A stretch of DNA of 64,000 bases from Chrysogorgia sp. JL179-B06 (Eukaryota > Cnidaria > Anthozoa > Scleralcyonacea > Chrysogorgiidae). The notes under the pieces are model-generated. The model saw nothing but the letters and a program-made list of their open reading frames with translations, was not told where the DNA came from and searched no databases. This document shows, piece by piece, positions 1 through 11,130 of this stretch. The position numbers and the translations under genes were made by a program. The stretch lies in the NCBI GenBank assembly GCA_035772405.1, contig JAYKKM010000142.1, positions 547,501 through 611,500 on the forward strand. Reading direction: 5' to 3'. How positions within the stretch are numbered: position 1 is the first letter of the stretch; each line of letters opens with the position of its first letter.

Positions 1-1009
1 GTGAAGGGAAAATTGGAGGAAATGGAGGGTATATGAACCAGTGAAGTTAATTTGGTATACTAGTACGCTAACTGCCAGTCATTGGCCGGGCAAAACGTGA
101 AGCGAAATTTGGCCGACTTTGCACGTCGCAGTTTCATTCTATATTAATCTTAATTATATACCACAGAAAACGCCGCTTACCATTTTGGTTACTCATGTGC
201 ATCATAAAATTAAAGTGTGTTTCAGGCATTGGAAATGATTTTTAGAGCCTGAAATATGGTACATGGCATTGAAGGTAACTAACTGCAACCGACCTGTATA
301 CTTGTCGTGTTTGTCTTCACTTTTTCTTGGTCAATTAGAAAGCTATTTCGTATTCCATATATTATAAGGAACAGCAAATACATACATTGCCCTAGTGGAG
401 GGACGAAATTTACTAATCCGAAACCTCATTCACAAACACCACCCTATCGACTCCCCAACTTAAACCCAGCACATAACTCTTATGGGATGCGCGGAACATA
501 TAAAAGTTAGGGCTTTGTATTTGCTCGTCAGGGCAATGTATTTGCTTTTTCCATGCTCTTTAATATGGCCAGTTAACCATGCAGATATTTAACAGTTATA
601 TACCATTAGCTGCATAGCCGACGAGTAGGTTATGAGCAAGAGCTCTATATAATAATATAAGATAATCTCATATAAGAATATACGACGAGAGCGAATGGTA
701 TAATTGTTTAATAATATATAGATATGGTATTTTTAGGTATTTGTTTGTGTTGTTTTATCAAGCAAGTACCGGCAATCAAAATAGCTTGTATCTAGTGAAT
801 GCCTGTATTATAAATATAGATATAGAGAGACAGCGTACTGATATCAATATCAACCTCGTCTCCAGGATCCTTAATTTACATATCATGTCAAATCTATGCC
901 TTAATTCAAATAATCCCACAATAGTTATGTCTTATACGTTTACTTACGTTTACGTCTTATTGGTGTGCGAGAAGGTGGCCCAAAAAACACATTCCGGGGT
1001 TTAGAGTTA
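1..1009. other. No gene recognised
   Basis: AT-rich DNA with only short chance reading frames. None has recognisable domain content or convincing splice borders. It lies upstream of the Harbinger MITE, and its last three bases (TTA, 1007-1009) are that element's target-site copy. Confidence 0.6.
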
Positions 1010-1747
1010 AGCCCGGCGCACACTAGTGCAAGTTGCACGCACAGATGTCATTCGTGACCAATTGCGTGCGACGAAAATCCTAGTGTGCGGGAACAACAAA
1101 TATCAAACATGTTTGATATTTTCTGTCATTCGTGACAAAAATTCCTACTCTTCGCAGCAAAGAAGTGCGCATGTGTGTTATTCCCCAAAACAACATGGCG
1201 GATAGTGAACAAGATGATTTGTCAGACGACGAAGATATCTTGCTATTTCTTTTGCTGATACGGAGACGTCTGAGGGCGGCTAATCGCCAGTTATGGACGA
1301 AACGATGGATTTTGAGAAGACAAAGGCAAGGAGTCTATGATAATATTATTCAAGAACTGAACGCAGAGGGCCTTTGTCTTCTCAAAATCCATCGTTTCGT
1401 CCGTAACTGGCGATTAGCCGCCCTCAGACGTCTCCGTATCAGCAAAAGAAATAGCAAGATATCTTCATCGTCTGACAAATCATCTTGTTCACTATCCGCC
1501 ATGTTGTTTTGGGGAATAACACGCATGCGCACTTCTTTGCTGCGAAGAGTTGCGAGTTAGGTTTTTGCCGCACACTAGGAATTTTTGTCACGAATGACAG
1601 AAAATATCAAACATGTTTGATATTTGTTGTTCACGACACGAGTGACAAAAATCCTGTATATTTTCCCCGCACACTAGGATTTTCGTCGCACGCAATTGGT
1701 CACGAATGACATCTGTGCGTGCAACTTGCACTAGTGTGCGCCGGGCT
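1010..1747. mobile_element. Harbinger-type fold-back MITE with TTA target duplication
   Basis: The element starts AGCCCGGCGCACACTAG and ends with the reverse complement. It is flanked by TTA at 1007-1009 and 1748-1750, the 3-bp duplication typical of PIF/Harbinger. Almost the whole element is one inverted repeat: 1010 to about 1325 pairs with about 1370 to 1747, around a short unpaired centre. Each arm carries an ATG reading frame beginning MADSEQDDLSDDEDILL, at 1195 on plus and 1502 on minus. The plus copy runs on through RRQRQGVYDNIIQEL, which resembles the N-terminal region of Harbinger transposases (a basic W-x-R stretch, then G-x-Y/H-x-x-x-x-E-L). No DDE catalytic domain is present, so it is non-autonomous. 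Confidence 0.85.
1195..1380 (+). pseudogene. Harbinger transposase N-terminal fragment
   Basis: About 60 residues from ATG 1195: an acidic start (MADSEQDDLSDDED), a short hydrophobic stretch, an Arg-rich stretch (RRRLRAANRQL), then KRWILRRQRQGVYDNIIQEL. The layout matches the N-terminus of PIF/Harbinger transposases. After residue 60 the frame runs into the reverse copy of the same sequence, so the open frame up to 1559 is not a natural protein. The mirror copy starts at 1502 on minus and keeps about 50 residues. The family call rests on remembered family pattern plus the TTA target duplication. Confidence 0.55.
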
Positions 1748-1750
1748 TTA

Positions 1751-2584
1751 GGATGAAACTTTAGGCAACATCACTTGATTTAACTTTAATCCTTAATTTG
1801 AGAAGATATGTAACTTGAGGACAATCTTTAATACATAGGGGAGAATGGATTGGAAAGCAAAACATATACCGTAATTGTTTCGAGTAAATATCCAGCACTG
1901 ATTTAGACGGGCGTTTTTCCGGGAACGATGTCTATTTCTAAATTGTAAAATGTCTAATATATTATCGTATCTTTAGTATATAATGCGATTTCTCGTTCTC
2001 CCAAAACTCTATGTAAACACGGAAAATGTATTTTTATATCTTTTATTATACATAACATTTTGAAAATATGTAAAACGTAGCAATGATTAAGGTTCATTTA
2101 TTAAAATCATGAAAATGTAAATTCTCCTTATTCACGGAAAAATCACTAGCTGTCAATGCGAGTGAATTGTGAGAGAAAGAGCAATTGATTCCACAAGAAA
2201 AAAAAGAAAAGATGAAAGATCAGAAAAAATAGAAAATCAGAATTTTATATTTTTTAGACTTATTGAAAAATTAAGTTTTAGCAACCTTTCGTTTAATTTT
2301 AGGAATGGCGGGAAAATGTCCGTGTTTCTATACAGTTATATAAACACGGTTAGCCAGAATGTTATTTTATAAATCAAATTATTAAAAAAATGTAATGCTA
2401 ATGTAAAAAATCTAATACGTACAGCTTTCATGTAAATAAATGTTATACTTATGAAACTACTGTATTGAAACTAATGTAAATCAATCTTTCTATTTCTCAA
2501 ACCTTTGGGCGTAAATTATATAAGAGGTTTTTATTTGAACGAGCGTTCGTTTGAAAAAATGCGATATAGCAGGAAAAGGATTTA
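1751..2584. other. No gene recognised
   Basis: Very AT-rich spacer with no supported exon, RNA gene or bounded repeat. Confidence 0.55.
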
Positions 2585-2965
2585 AATTGTGGGTGGGAGA
2601 GAAAGGATGGTGGTTATGGGAGATGAGAAAGGATGGTTGTTATGGGGGAAGAGAAAGGATGGTTATGGGGGGATATAAAGGATGATGGTTATGGGGGGAG
2701 ATAAAGGATGGTGGTTATGGGGGAGAGAAAGGATGGTGGTTATAGGAGAAGAGAAAGGATGGTGGTTATGGGAGAAGAGAAAGGATGATGGTTATGGGAG
2801 ATGAGAAAGGATGGTGGTTATGGGGGGAGAGAAAGGACGGTGGTTATCGGGGGAGAGAAAGGATGGTGGTTATGGGGGGAGAGAAAGGATGGTGGTTATC
2901 GGGGGAGAGAAAGGATGGTGGTTCCGTGGTTATGGGTGGAAGAGAAAGGATGGTGGTTATGGGTG
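2585..2965 (+). repeat. G-rich minisatellite, unit about 25 bp
   Basis: Roughly fifteen head-to-tail variants of GAGAAAGGATGGTGGTTATG with three to seven extra bases, mostly G runs. Unit length varies by small G-run changes. All three plus frames stay open and give repetitive Gly/Trp/Arg peptides. This is a by-product of a repeat without stops, not evidence of a gene. Confidence 0.9.
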
Positions 2966-3205
2966 GAACGAGAGGAACAGAAATCAAAGAAACAATACAA
3001 AAATTGGAGCGAAACGAAAGGGAAAAAGAATGGTACAATACAACTAAAAGCAGTGGATAAAATAATTTGTTGTAGATTTGTTCTTTGAAATGAGCGATGT
3101 TCAAATTTATTTAGACTATTGTATTGCTGTAATTTTCGCTACGTGTTCAAACTATCAGTTCAGCATAATATATGTTTCTTTATATTTCATGATTCAATTA
3201 ACCAG

Positions 3206-3316
3206 GGGGCGGTTTATTCTGAGACGGCCGCTGCGAATTACAAGGATTATGTACCCGACCTTTTTGATCAAGCTATCCGACATATTCCCGCTAGACGTTG
3301 TGGAACACCGGAAGAG
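3206..3316 (+). CDS. PECR: Peroxisomal trans-2-enoyl-CoA reductase, penultimate exon found
   Basis: PECR is an NADPH-dependent short-chain dehydrogenase/reductase that reduces trans-2-enoyl-CoA in peroxisomal fatty-acid chain elongation. The exon follows an acceptor (AACCAG at 3200-3205) and ends at a donor (GAG then GTAATG, from 3317). It is 111 bases, phase 0 to phase 0, and encodes 37 residues beginning GAVYSETAAANY and ending IPARRCGTPEE. This matches the PECR segment after the Rossmann-fold active site (G-V-I-Y-S-x-T-A in mammals, then I-P-A-K-R-x-G-x-P-E-E). The catalytic Tyr-x-x-x-Lys and the N-terminal exons are not in the window or were not found. It joins in phase to the exon at 4395. 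Confidence 0.85.
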
Positions 3317-3956
3317 GTAATGCTATATTTAAATCAGAATTAAATCATTCAAAACGTTATTATGCCACTTCAATAGGCTATAAAAAGAAAAAATCTTCAA
3401 TAAGCTATAAAAGAACGACCATATCAATAAAAAAGTGTGGCCAAAATACCACGTGACTTGTTGGTGTGACGTCAAAGTGTTTGCAAAGTATGTGAATCTG
3501 GCAGAAATTACTAAGAAAGTGAGACCCAGTCTCTTCCTTAAATTGACTATATTCACCAATTGCAAATGCGTGGCATTAATTGACTGTGTCATTTTCAAGA
3601 TAATGGTTGCACGTGATGACCCCCAAGGGGGTAGGGTTAGTATCAAATTGTAGGCGGGGGGGTTAGGATTTGCGGTTAGGATTAGGGTTAATTAGGGCCT
3701 TGAAATTGACTGATACACAGTCAATGTGCCACACAATTAGTGTATGCAGTCAATTTGAATAAGAGACTGAGCTGGAGAACTACATGATCAATCTGAAGAT
3801 CCTGAAATATTGACTTGCTTGGAATCGCTGGACATTTCATATGCTCTCTGTTTTCTAGCTGAATGTTTATATATATATATATATATACTATAGAGAGTAG
3901 TAAAAAAGTAGAGTGCTGCGTAGACAGTATTTTGAATATATAGCAAAGTGAAAAGG

Positions 3957-4070
3957 TGGTAAACTGCCAAGATTTTTAGTGACGAAATACTAACGTTTCG
4001 TCATACTCTGATGAAGGGCTCCGCTCGAAACGTCAGTATTTCGTCACTAAATTCTTGGCAGTTTACGACC
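3957..4070. ncRNA. Hammerhead-ribozyme-like core inside a near-perfect palindrome
   Basis: On plus, CTGATGA (4008-4014) is followed by a short arm and CGAAACGTCAG (from 4026). This is the conserved CUGAUGA and GAAA pair of hammerhead ribozymes. Outer arms (3962-4000 and 4027-4067) are inverted copies containing TTAGTGACGAAATACTAACG, so the whole site folds as one long hairpin. Penelope-like elements are known to carry hammerhead motifs in their terminal repeats, and this looks like a solo remnant. Helix II is only two to three base pairs, so activity is doubtful. Confidence 0.5.
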
Positions 4071-4394
4071 TTTTCATTTTGCTTTTATCTGGCTAAGAGC
4101 CGACGTTCGAGGTATCTAACTGATTCAGTTCAAATTTTAAAAAGTTTTCTGCCACAAAGTTTTCTCTATTGTAGGTAGTCGTTTAAGAGCAGTGAGCAAT
4201 TGAATACAATATATAATTAAAAATTCACGGGATGTATATGCATACAACAGCCCTGGGTTGTATACATAATGTTATACATCTCGTATAACATTATTGTTCA
4301 TCAAGCCCGCGTTTCCCTGGAGACGATTCAAACCCCAAGCTTTAGGGATGCATAGTGAAAATTTGAACTAATTATATATACTATTTAATTTTAG

Positions 4395-4592
<198 letters not shown>

Positions 4593-4727
4593 TGAAATAA
4601 TAAATTTAAGGTGCCAAATTCTGAGCTTATTTTCTGAAATTTGACCGATTTCCATGGCCCCATGCAGTAATGGTTGTGAAACGAAGCTCATAGTTTGCAG
4701 CATTTAATTTATTATTTTTCTTTAAAG

Positions 4728-4866
4728 CGGTACTACAATCAAAATACAAGTGGAGTTCATATAAAAGATCTTACTGACTTTAGTTTATTTACAAAGTTTC
4801 AGCATTCAAATCAATTAAGTTAAGAAGACATGGCTTGTTGAATTTGGAGAGTTTGTCATATTTGTT
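4728..4866 (+). repeat. TTAA MITE end, family with AGCGGTACT terminus
   Basis: TTAA (4724-4727) is followed by AGCGGTACTACAATCAAAA and a body shared with copies ending near 7129 (minus), 22770 (minus), 32250 (plus) and 34195 (minus). Only one end is seen; the copy runs into LINE-like sequence at about 4866. Confidence 0.65.
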
Positions 4867-5250
4867 TATTAATTACGTATTAGGAGCATTATACAATATG
4901 CTCTTACAACAATATATTCTTAATTTTACTTATAAAACTAATATATATAGTTTCATTATAAGATAAAGCCTACTACATAAAGCAAATACAGTGGTAATAT
5001 ACCACTATGAACAAAAATCTATTAATTTTAAAAAAGAAAAGTCTTAAGTGCTGACTTAAAACTACTTAACATATCAAAGCTTCTAATTTCCTGTGGTAAT
5101 GAATTTCCACAGTTTTGGTTCCGCAACCGAGAATGCTCTGTCTCCATGAGTCACCATTTTGGATTTTGGCTCAAGTAGCAGATTGAGTATAGGTTAGCCA
5201 GGCTGATTCGCTTAACAAAGTTCTTCTCATGGTTACTATAGATACCCAAT
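4867..5250 (-). mobile_element. LINE 3' fragment (C-terminal coding end plus 3' UTR)
   Basis: Read on minus, 5200-5070 encodes a block starting GDRAFSVAEPKLW, the usual C-terminal motif of CR1/L2-type LINE proteins (GDRAFSVAGPKLWNSLP). It is followed by AT-rich 3' UTR. The same UTR and C-terminus recur at 50490-50830, so both belong to one family. The copy is 5' truncated. Confidence 0.6.
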
Positions 5251-6817
5251 TAGCCTCGAAATAAGTGCCGGTCATTGACCGGTAAATTTTTCGGTTTACC
5301 CGGTAAATATTGTCAACTACCGGACACGTATCACCGGTAAATGTTTTTTTAATAAAAAACGTGTATAAGAGCAGGTTTTTGTGCCTCAAGTCTGAAAAAT
5401 TGCTTGTGTTTCGTTTGGGGGAAAAACGGAAGTCTCGCTTCTCAAAACATTGCAGACCTGGAAATAGTGGTGGATCCTGGGATCCTCGTTCCAAGAAAAT
5501 ATTTTAGTTGTAAGAAAGTGTCATGGACTGGCAAGTCACAAGACCCAGGCTTAGAACACATGTGGCCTGTGGTCACTGGGCAGTGCCGCAGTGGACCTGT
5601 GGCTGTACCGCAGTACCATGACTGACAGTAGCCTATAGGTGTAGCAGTGTTGTAGGTTAGTCTGTTAGTGTGACAGTCTGTGTAGCTACACAAGTACACA
5701 ACTGGCTAAACTCTAAAGATAAAAGATTATTCAATTCAATGGATTTTGCTACAGTGCTACTAGCAAATTGCTAGGCATGGCTTTAATAACGATTGTTTTA
5801 TACTTTTCAGTAGTCCTGCAAAACGTAGTGCGACCACCGTGTTTTTGAAGAAATTATTTGGTCCTTATAGCGTAGGATCCAAGAAAGGTTGGAATTATTT
5901 CCAGGTCTGAGCGCCCACAGCGTACTATTTTATAGCTTGCAATTCAAATTACATTTGTGCGCCATAGGGCAATACCTCGTGGCACAGAGGCTGAACAGCA
6001 GTCTTCTGACGCTATGGCGAACAATTGTTCTGTTTATCATCGTCCAAACACCAAATATTCGTGCGTAAGTTGTGCGGTTACCATTTGTAATGTGTGTTCT
6101 GTGCCCTGCACTAGCGAAGACGATCTTGGCTATGGCGAAGAAAATTATCGGGTTGGGAAATGCCAAATCTGTCCAACGGGAAATGCGAATCAATTCTCAT
6201 CTGCGAAATGTCAGCCACTGCCACAGAAGAAAATGAAAACCGGGAACAAAAAGCAAGCGCAACTAAGTTCCTTTTTTCTAAGACCACAACTAACACACAG
6301 TGAAATTGCTAAAAACCGACAACGACCACATGCACATCAACAGACGTTGGTGAAATAATTAGCAATGCAATAATTAGCCAAAGATGCCAAATGACCCGCT
6401 ACTGGAGTTAACGTAACATCAGAACGAACAGTTGCTGTTGAAACTGTCGAAAAAAGTTGGAAAACCTTTTGGCATCTTATGAGGGAAACTTGTGGCTGTC
6501 GTATGATATCGACGGAAAATTTGCGCGAAACCTTCGATTTACTGTTTGCACTGAGTACGAGCAACGCATCAAAGCGATGAAATATTTTAACCGTACTTGA
6601 CTGTTTTTCATCTTTTTCTTGCCAAGGAAATAAGCATTTTCTTGAGAATGATTATCTGTAAACTTACCTGCAAGTACACTTATAAAATAGGCCCAATTGC
6701 TCAAATAAAAAAATAACAAAAACAAAAGATGACCGGCAAAAATGTCTGTGACCGGTAAATTTAAATATTTACCGGTCATGATGACCGGTATACTTTCAAG
6801 AATTATTTCGAGGCCTG
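5251..6817 (+). mobile_element. DNA-transposon remnant with CCTCGAAATAA termini
   Basis: The ends are inverted: AGCCTCGAAATAAG at the left and the complement of CAGGCCTCGAAATAATTC at the right. Both are followed inward by several copies of the palindrome ACCGGT within GACCGGTAAAT motifs (5270-5345 and 6735-6790). The termini resemble hAT-type ends (CAGGsCTCGAAAT). It encloses a Cys-rich reading frame but no recognisable DDE catalytic core. I could not define a clean target duplication. Confidence 0.6.
6014..6358 (+). CDS. Cys-rich ORF inside TIR element, unrecognised
   Basis: A 114-codon frame from ATG 6014. Residues 4-50 hold a cysteine/histidine cluster: NNCSVYHRP, SCVSCAV, CNVCSVPC and YRVGKC. 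It is followed by a basic, Gln/Lys-rich tail (QKKMKTGNKKQAQLSSFF). The Cys spacing suggests a small zinc-binding module like those at the ends of some transposases, but I cannot name the family. A second stretch without stops (6470-6597, plus; contains YDIDGKFARNLRF and YEQRIKAMKYFNR) could be a further piece of the same protein after frame breaks. It is enclosed by the inverted ends at 5251 and 6817, so it is probably transposon-derived and decayed. Confidence 0.4.
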   Translation: MANNCSVYHRPNTKYSCVSCAVTICNVCSVPCTSEDDLGYGEENYRVGKCQICPTGNANQFSSAKCQPLPQKKMKTGNKKQAQLSSFFLRPQLTHSEIAKNRQRPHAHQQTLVK

Positions 6818-6844
6818 TTTCCAAAATGATATTTCAAAGTAGAA

Positions 6845-7129
6845 CTGGCTTAGTTTGACGGTAGGAAGAGCATAAAGTTAATACAAATGATCTTTTTGGG
6901 TTGAGGAAAGATTTTCGTGACACAACTCAGCCCGGTTATAACCAGGCTAGCCCGTCTCATATAAACAGCCACTATAAGAAGCTCCTCTACTTTCCCGCAT
7001 GAGGAACTAAATAGTTTATTTAGAGCACTCACAACAGCTATCACTATAATGCTGAAAGTTTGGGGAATAAACTAAAGTCAGTAAGATCTTTCATATAACT
7101 TCATTTGTATTTTTGCTGGAGTACCCTTT
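6845..7129 (-). repeat. TTAA MITE copy (half element)
   Basis: Read on minus from the TTAA at about 7129: AGGGTACTCCAGCAAAAATA, then a body with GAAAGATCTTACTGACTTTA shared with 22540-22770, 32250-32510 and 34060-34205. The opposite end is not seen. Confidence 0.6.
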
Positions 7130-7786
7130 AATAGTAAGTGAGTATATACTTATTTTGGTGTTGTACTATGATTTTCTGGATAAAAAAAATCGCAACACAA
7201 TTTTTCATCGCAGTACGCCCTTTCAGGGAAACCTTGTTTCACCGTGTTGTTTTGTCAGTCCACACCTGGCCAGAAGACTAGAAAAGGGTTATGAGCTACC
7301 ATTGGAGAGGCTTTCTTTGTTATTCCGAAGGGTGTAGACTGTAGTGCATGCGTAAAAAAAACAGATTAATAAGAATTGCTAGAATGCTGAAAATGCTTTC
7401 CCAGTTTCTGCCGGCTTAAATTAATAATTTCGTAAAAATTTGCCTAAATTCAGCGTTGCTCATTCACATCCCTAATCCCCTCGTTTGTCTTAGTTCGGCG
7501 CACGAGAAATCGAACGGCTCTCAGTGAAGACACAGAATTCGGAACTTCTGGATTTTATTAAAATAGTTGCATTACAGCTATGTTAACTGAATTGCGCAAC
7601 TTTTACAAATATTTCTTAAATTTAAACTAGCTTAGTTACTGTAATTTATACAAATTGTTATTTTAAAATACTAGCATAATTACTCATAAAAACGGTCGAT
7701 ATAGCTATATACAGTACAATTGCTTACGTTGTCATATCGGTCTACCATTGTTATTAATTAAATAATTATATTATATCTTCACTTGT

Positions 7787-8000
7787 CAGGGCTCGAAATT
7801 ACCGCTCGCAAACTCGCAAAATGCGAGTAAACTTTTGGCTTTATCGAGATTTAGCGAGTATGAAAACATTTCACTGGCAAAGTTTTGCGAGTATGACCTC
7901 AGTTGGGAAAACTAAACGATTGGAAAGTTTCAGAAATGCGGTGACTTTTCGTTGCTTGTAATACGTTCGTCTGACGATCGAAGACGTCAAGTGAAGTCAA
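7787..8000 (+). repeat. hAT-like MITE end
   Basis: Begins CAGGGCTCGAAATTACCG followed by short CTCGCAAA/GCGAGT inverted repeats. The terminus resembles hAT MITE ends and is similar in style to the 5251-6817 element. No partner end or target duplication was found. The remaining DNA from 7140 to 8040 shows nothing I can assign. Confidence 0.35.
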
Positions 8001-8039
8001 GCAACTTTATTTTTAAACACGTAACAGTTGAAGTGAACT

Positions 8040-10325
8040 GATAAACCTGTGGCCCTCTATTAATAGAATCTAATTACATAATATGCTAAAACAATAAAAA
8101 TAAATAGAGTATGTTAAAAATTGAAAAATGTTAAGACCAAACTAAGAGTAAATAAAGTTTGAATTATATTAAGTGTTCGAAGCTATCAATATTAGAGTAC
8201 TTATCAATAAAGTATTGATGAAGAGAAAATTTTTCACCGTTTCTTTTTTCCTAATTGGCAAAGGTATACTATTCCATAATTTGGCATTTGAGATGGCAAA
8301 TTTATTTTAACACGATAAAGTTGTATACAAATATACCGCAGCAAACTGCTGATGTGGTCGTGTATTCACGTTTGTAAGAGGGACACATTAAATTAGTATT
8401 ACTGTAACGACCCTCTCTCATGTGAACATCGGAGTTACAGCAAAGGAGCCCTCGAATATAAGTGGGAGAAGTTCCCTTTAAGGTTTTGTAGATAAGGTAC
8501 ATTTTTTAAACTTTATTTCATCAAAAATCGGGAGCCAATTTAACTTTTTGAACAATACGACACTTCTTTCATATGAATCAGATTCGAGTATCACTCGTGC
8601 TGCTCTCTTTTGGATTTTTAGCACTCTGTGCATATTTATGGTTGAACAGGAGGACCATACGGTGCTACCATACATCAAGACAGATTTTATTAGGGCGTTA
8701 TAAAATAATAACCACTCATGAGGTAGAAGAAATCTTCGGATTTTTCTCAGTAAACCAATTCTCTGAGACAATTTGGTACAAAGGTTATTGATGTGCTCAT
8801 CAAACGATAATTTGTCGTCAAGGGTGACACCAAGAAGTTTATGTGAGAGGACTTGATCAATGACAGTTCCATTAGCTGTTACCTTTAAATCGGTGGTCTG
8901 CATTTTCTGTGCCAATCTTTTTCCCGTGATTAGCATTGATTTGGTTTTAGAGCTGTTTAAGATCATGCGGTTTTCCTGAGTCCAATTCAATATTGAGTCA
9001 GTGTCTGACTGGAGATTTATTTCGATTTGAGAAGGAGCCTTGGTATATTCAGCAACTGAGCTCAGGGTTGTATCGTCAGCATATATGTCAATGGTGGACT
9101 TGGTTGTGGCTGATGGCAAGTCATTAATGAATACTAAAAACAACAGTGGCCCTAGAATGGAACTCCACATTCCATTTGTTGCATGGTGGATTTGTAATCA
9201 CTGATCTCAACATATTGTAATCGATTTGATAGGTAGCTATGGAGAAGTTCTAGATTAGTGGAATTGACCCCATAGGCTTCGAGTTTGATTAGGAGAATTT
9301 GGTGGTCAATTAAATCAAACGCCTTTTTATAATCGATAAATATCAATCCACTGGTTTTGTTAGCATCCAGATCAAATAGTAATTGATCAGTTAGGCGAAT
9401 GAGAGCCGTCTCAGTCGAATGGCATTTCCTAAAACCAGATTGTAGGCCATAAAGAAGATCATTGGCGTGTAAATATGCATACAGTTCATCGTAGATATGT
9501 CGTTCAAAGATCTTTGATAAGATAGGGAGAATAGAGATAGGTCGGTAATTCCCTTTATCATTCTTATCGCCTTGACCTTTAGAAATTGGAATGACCTTCG
9601 ATGTTTTCCATTTGGTCGGAAAGTAGCCTGTTTTTATGCAATGATTTATTAACTGACAAATTGATGGTGAAATAGCAGCGGCAGTGATTTTCAGTAGTCG
9701 TATGCTCAGGCCATCTGGACCTGTAGCTTTGTGGCTTGGTAGTGATTGGATGCACGTATATACTTTCTCAGACGAAATTGGATTGAGAGAGAATATGGCA
9801 TTCGAAAAGTTCTTTGATTCCAGAAACTTATTAAGGCTGATTCCGGAAAATGTAGACCCGATCGATTGAAGGAGTTTCTTTGGCCCGCTTATGAAGAAAT
9901 TGTTAAATTTCTCAACAATCTTGGTCTTGTCTGAAATTAACTCTCCGTTCTCATTTAAGGAAATTGATTTTATTCCTAAACATGTTTTAGAAGATTTGCT
10001 AAGTTCGTTAATTAGGGACCATAATTTCTTGGGTTTTTTTTCGATTTTCAATAATGTTCGTCTTAAAATAAATTTCCTTTTCTTGTCTGATGTGTTTGGT
10101 TACTTGATTTTTTGCCTTAAAAAGCTGCCCAGTCGTTGCTACATTGTGAGATTCTGGCTTTCTTTAATAAATTATCACGTTTCTTTATTTCACAGAGAAG
10201 AACGTCATTAAACCATTTTGGTTGGGATGCCCGCTTTACTCGTTTCCTCTTTATCGGTGCTACTTTGTTTAAGACGTCATAAAATAATTTATACCAGCTT
10301 TCAACCATATCATCAATATTCTCGT
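8040..10325 (-). mobile_element. LINE 1: 5'-truncated CR1/L2-like non-LTR retrotransposon
   Basis: The copy runs right to left. It starts inside the endonuclease-RT linker at about 10325, continues through a full RT domain and a C-terminal domain, and ends in AT-rich 3' UTR at about 8040. There is no endonuclease domain, so the copy is truncated or its 5' part was replaced by the repeats at 10.33-11.1 kb. It has a frame break in the RT near 9160 and more near 8480, so it is inactive. Clade assignment is by RT motif style only. Confidence 0.85.
8302..10308 (-). pseudogene. LINE 1 ORF2: linker, reverse transcriptase, C-terminus (broken)
   Basis: Order on minus: linker (10308-10060; QPKWFNDVLLCEIKKRDNLL), RT fingers (NYRPISILPILSKIFERHIY, about 9560), LQSGFRKCHSTETALI, palm motif A FIDYKKAFDLIDH (about 9330), then GVP at about 9165. 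There the frame breaks before SILGPLLFLVFINDLP. The second frame carries the catalytic YADDT (about 9080) and the thumb (LLGVTLDDKLSFDEHI). The C-terminal part (8500-8170) includes MREGRYSNTN and KLWNSIPLPIRKKETVKNF in shifted frames. Both catalytic Asp-containing motifs are intact. RT copies the element's RNA at a nicked target, but this copy cannot make a continuous protein. Confidence 0.9.
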
Positions 10326-11130
10326 GGGTGAAAGCTATTCATTATAGCTATTATTTATTTTATTTAAATTAAAATTTATATTATTTAAAGCTATTCATTA
10401 TAGCTTTCATGAAGTATAGTTGTGCAAATATGACAATAGTGAAGTTATCATATTTCATCGATTTCAATATAATAAACAGAGAGTGAATGGCCGCTTGGAG
10501 TTTCGAATTTATCTCTTCCCGTGATGATATTATTTCTCACTCGTTCGCTTCGCTCACTCCGTCGTGAGAGATATTACCAACACTCTAATAATATAAAATT
10601 CGTATCCGCACGGTCGTAATATTCTCTTTTTTTATCTTATTCGATGGTTTGGTAGATATAATACGGGCAAGTATTTTACGAGTTTCGAATGTATATTTTT
10701 GATCCTTGAAAGGGCGAGGAAAAATGTAAGAAACTATATAGTAAAATGCCTGCCCGTATTATCTGCCAAACCAGAGAATGAGATTTATTATATGACTCTT
10801 GCTGGAAACTCAACGTCAAATCACCTCGAAGATCGCCTCGGCGTGAAACTCGGAGTAGCAAACAATCATTATTATTACAATGTATGCGCCATACATCCCT
10901 ATGAATATTAATGAGATAAGAAACGGGAAAAAAAACTAGGAAAATCTTTATCCAAGGTGGACAAAATCGACAAAACTTTGTTGGAAACCTCCTCAATGTA
11001 ATAATAAGTCAGATAAACACCTCGAACGTCGGGATTTATGCGATATACAGCCCTCGGACGCTACGCGTCCTCGGGGCTGTATGCCGCATAAATCCCTCGT
11101 TCTCGGTGTTTATCTATTACTTTATAGTTC
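10326..11130. repeat. Cluster of short fold-back repeats
   Basis: It contains a direct repeat GCTATTCATTATAGCT (10335 and 10388). It has an inverted pair around GGTTTGGTAGATATAATACG (10637) and its complement (10756-10790). It also has a palindrome at 11025-11115 built on GGGATTTATGCG, CAGCCCTCGGACG and their complements. No gene is seen. Confidence 0.6.

Noticed and set aside
1132..1560. 142-residue protein across the Harbinger MITE
   Set aside because: The second half is the reverse complement of the first; only about 60 residues reflect an ancestral protein.
2785..3060. Three overlapping plus-strand frames of Gly/Trp/Arg repeats
   Set aside because: They come from a G-rich minisatellite without stop codons; all frames are open at once.
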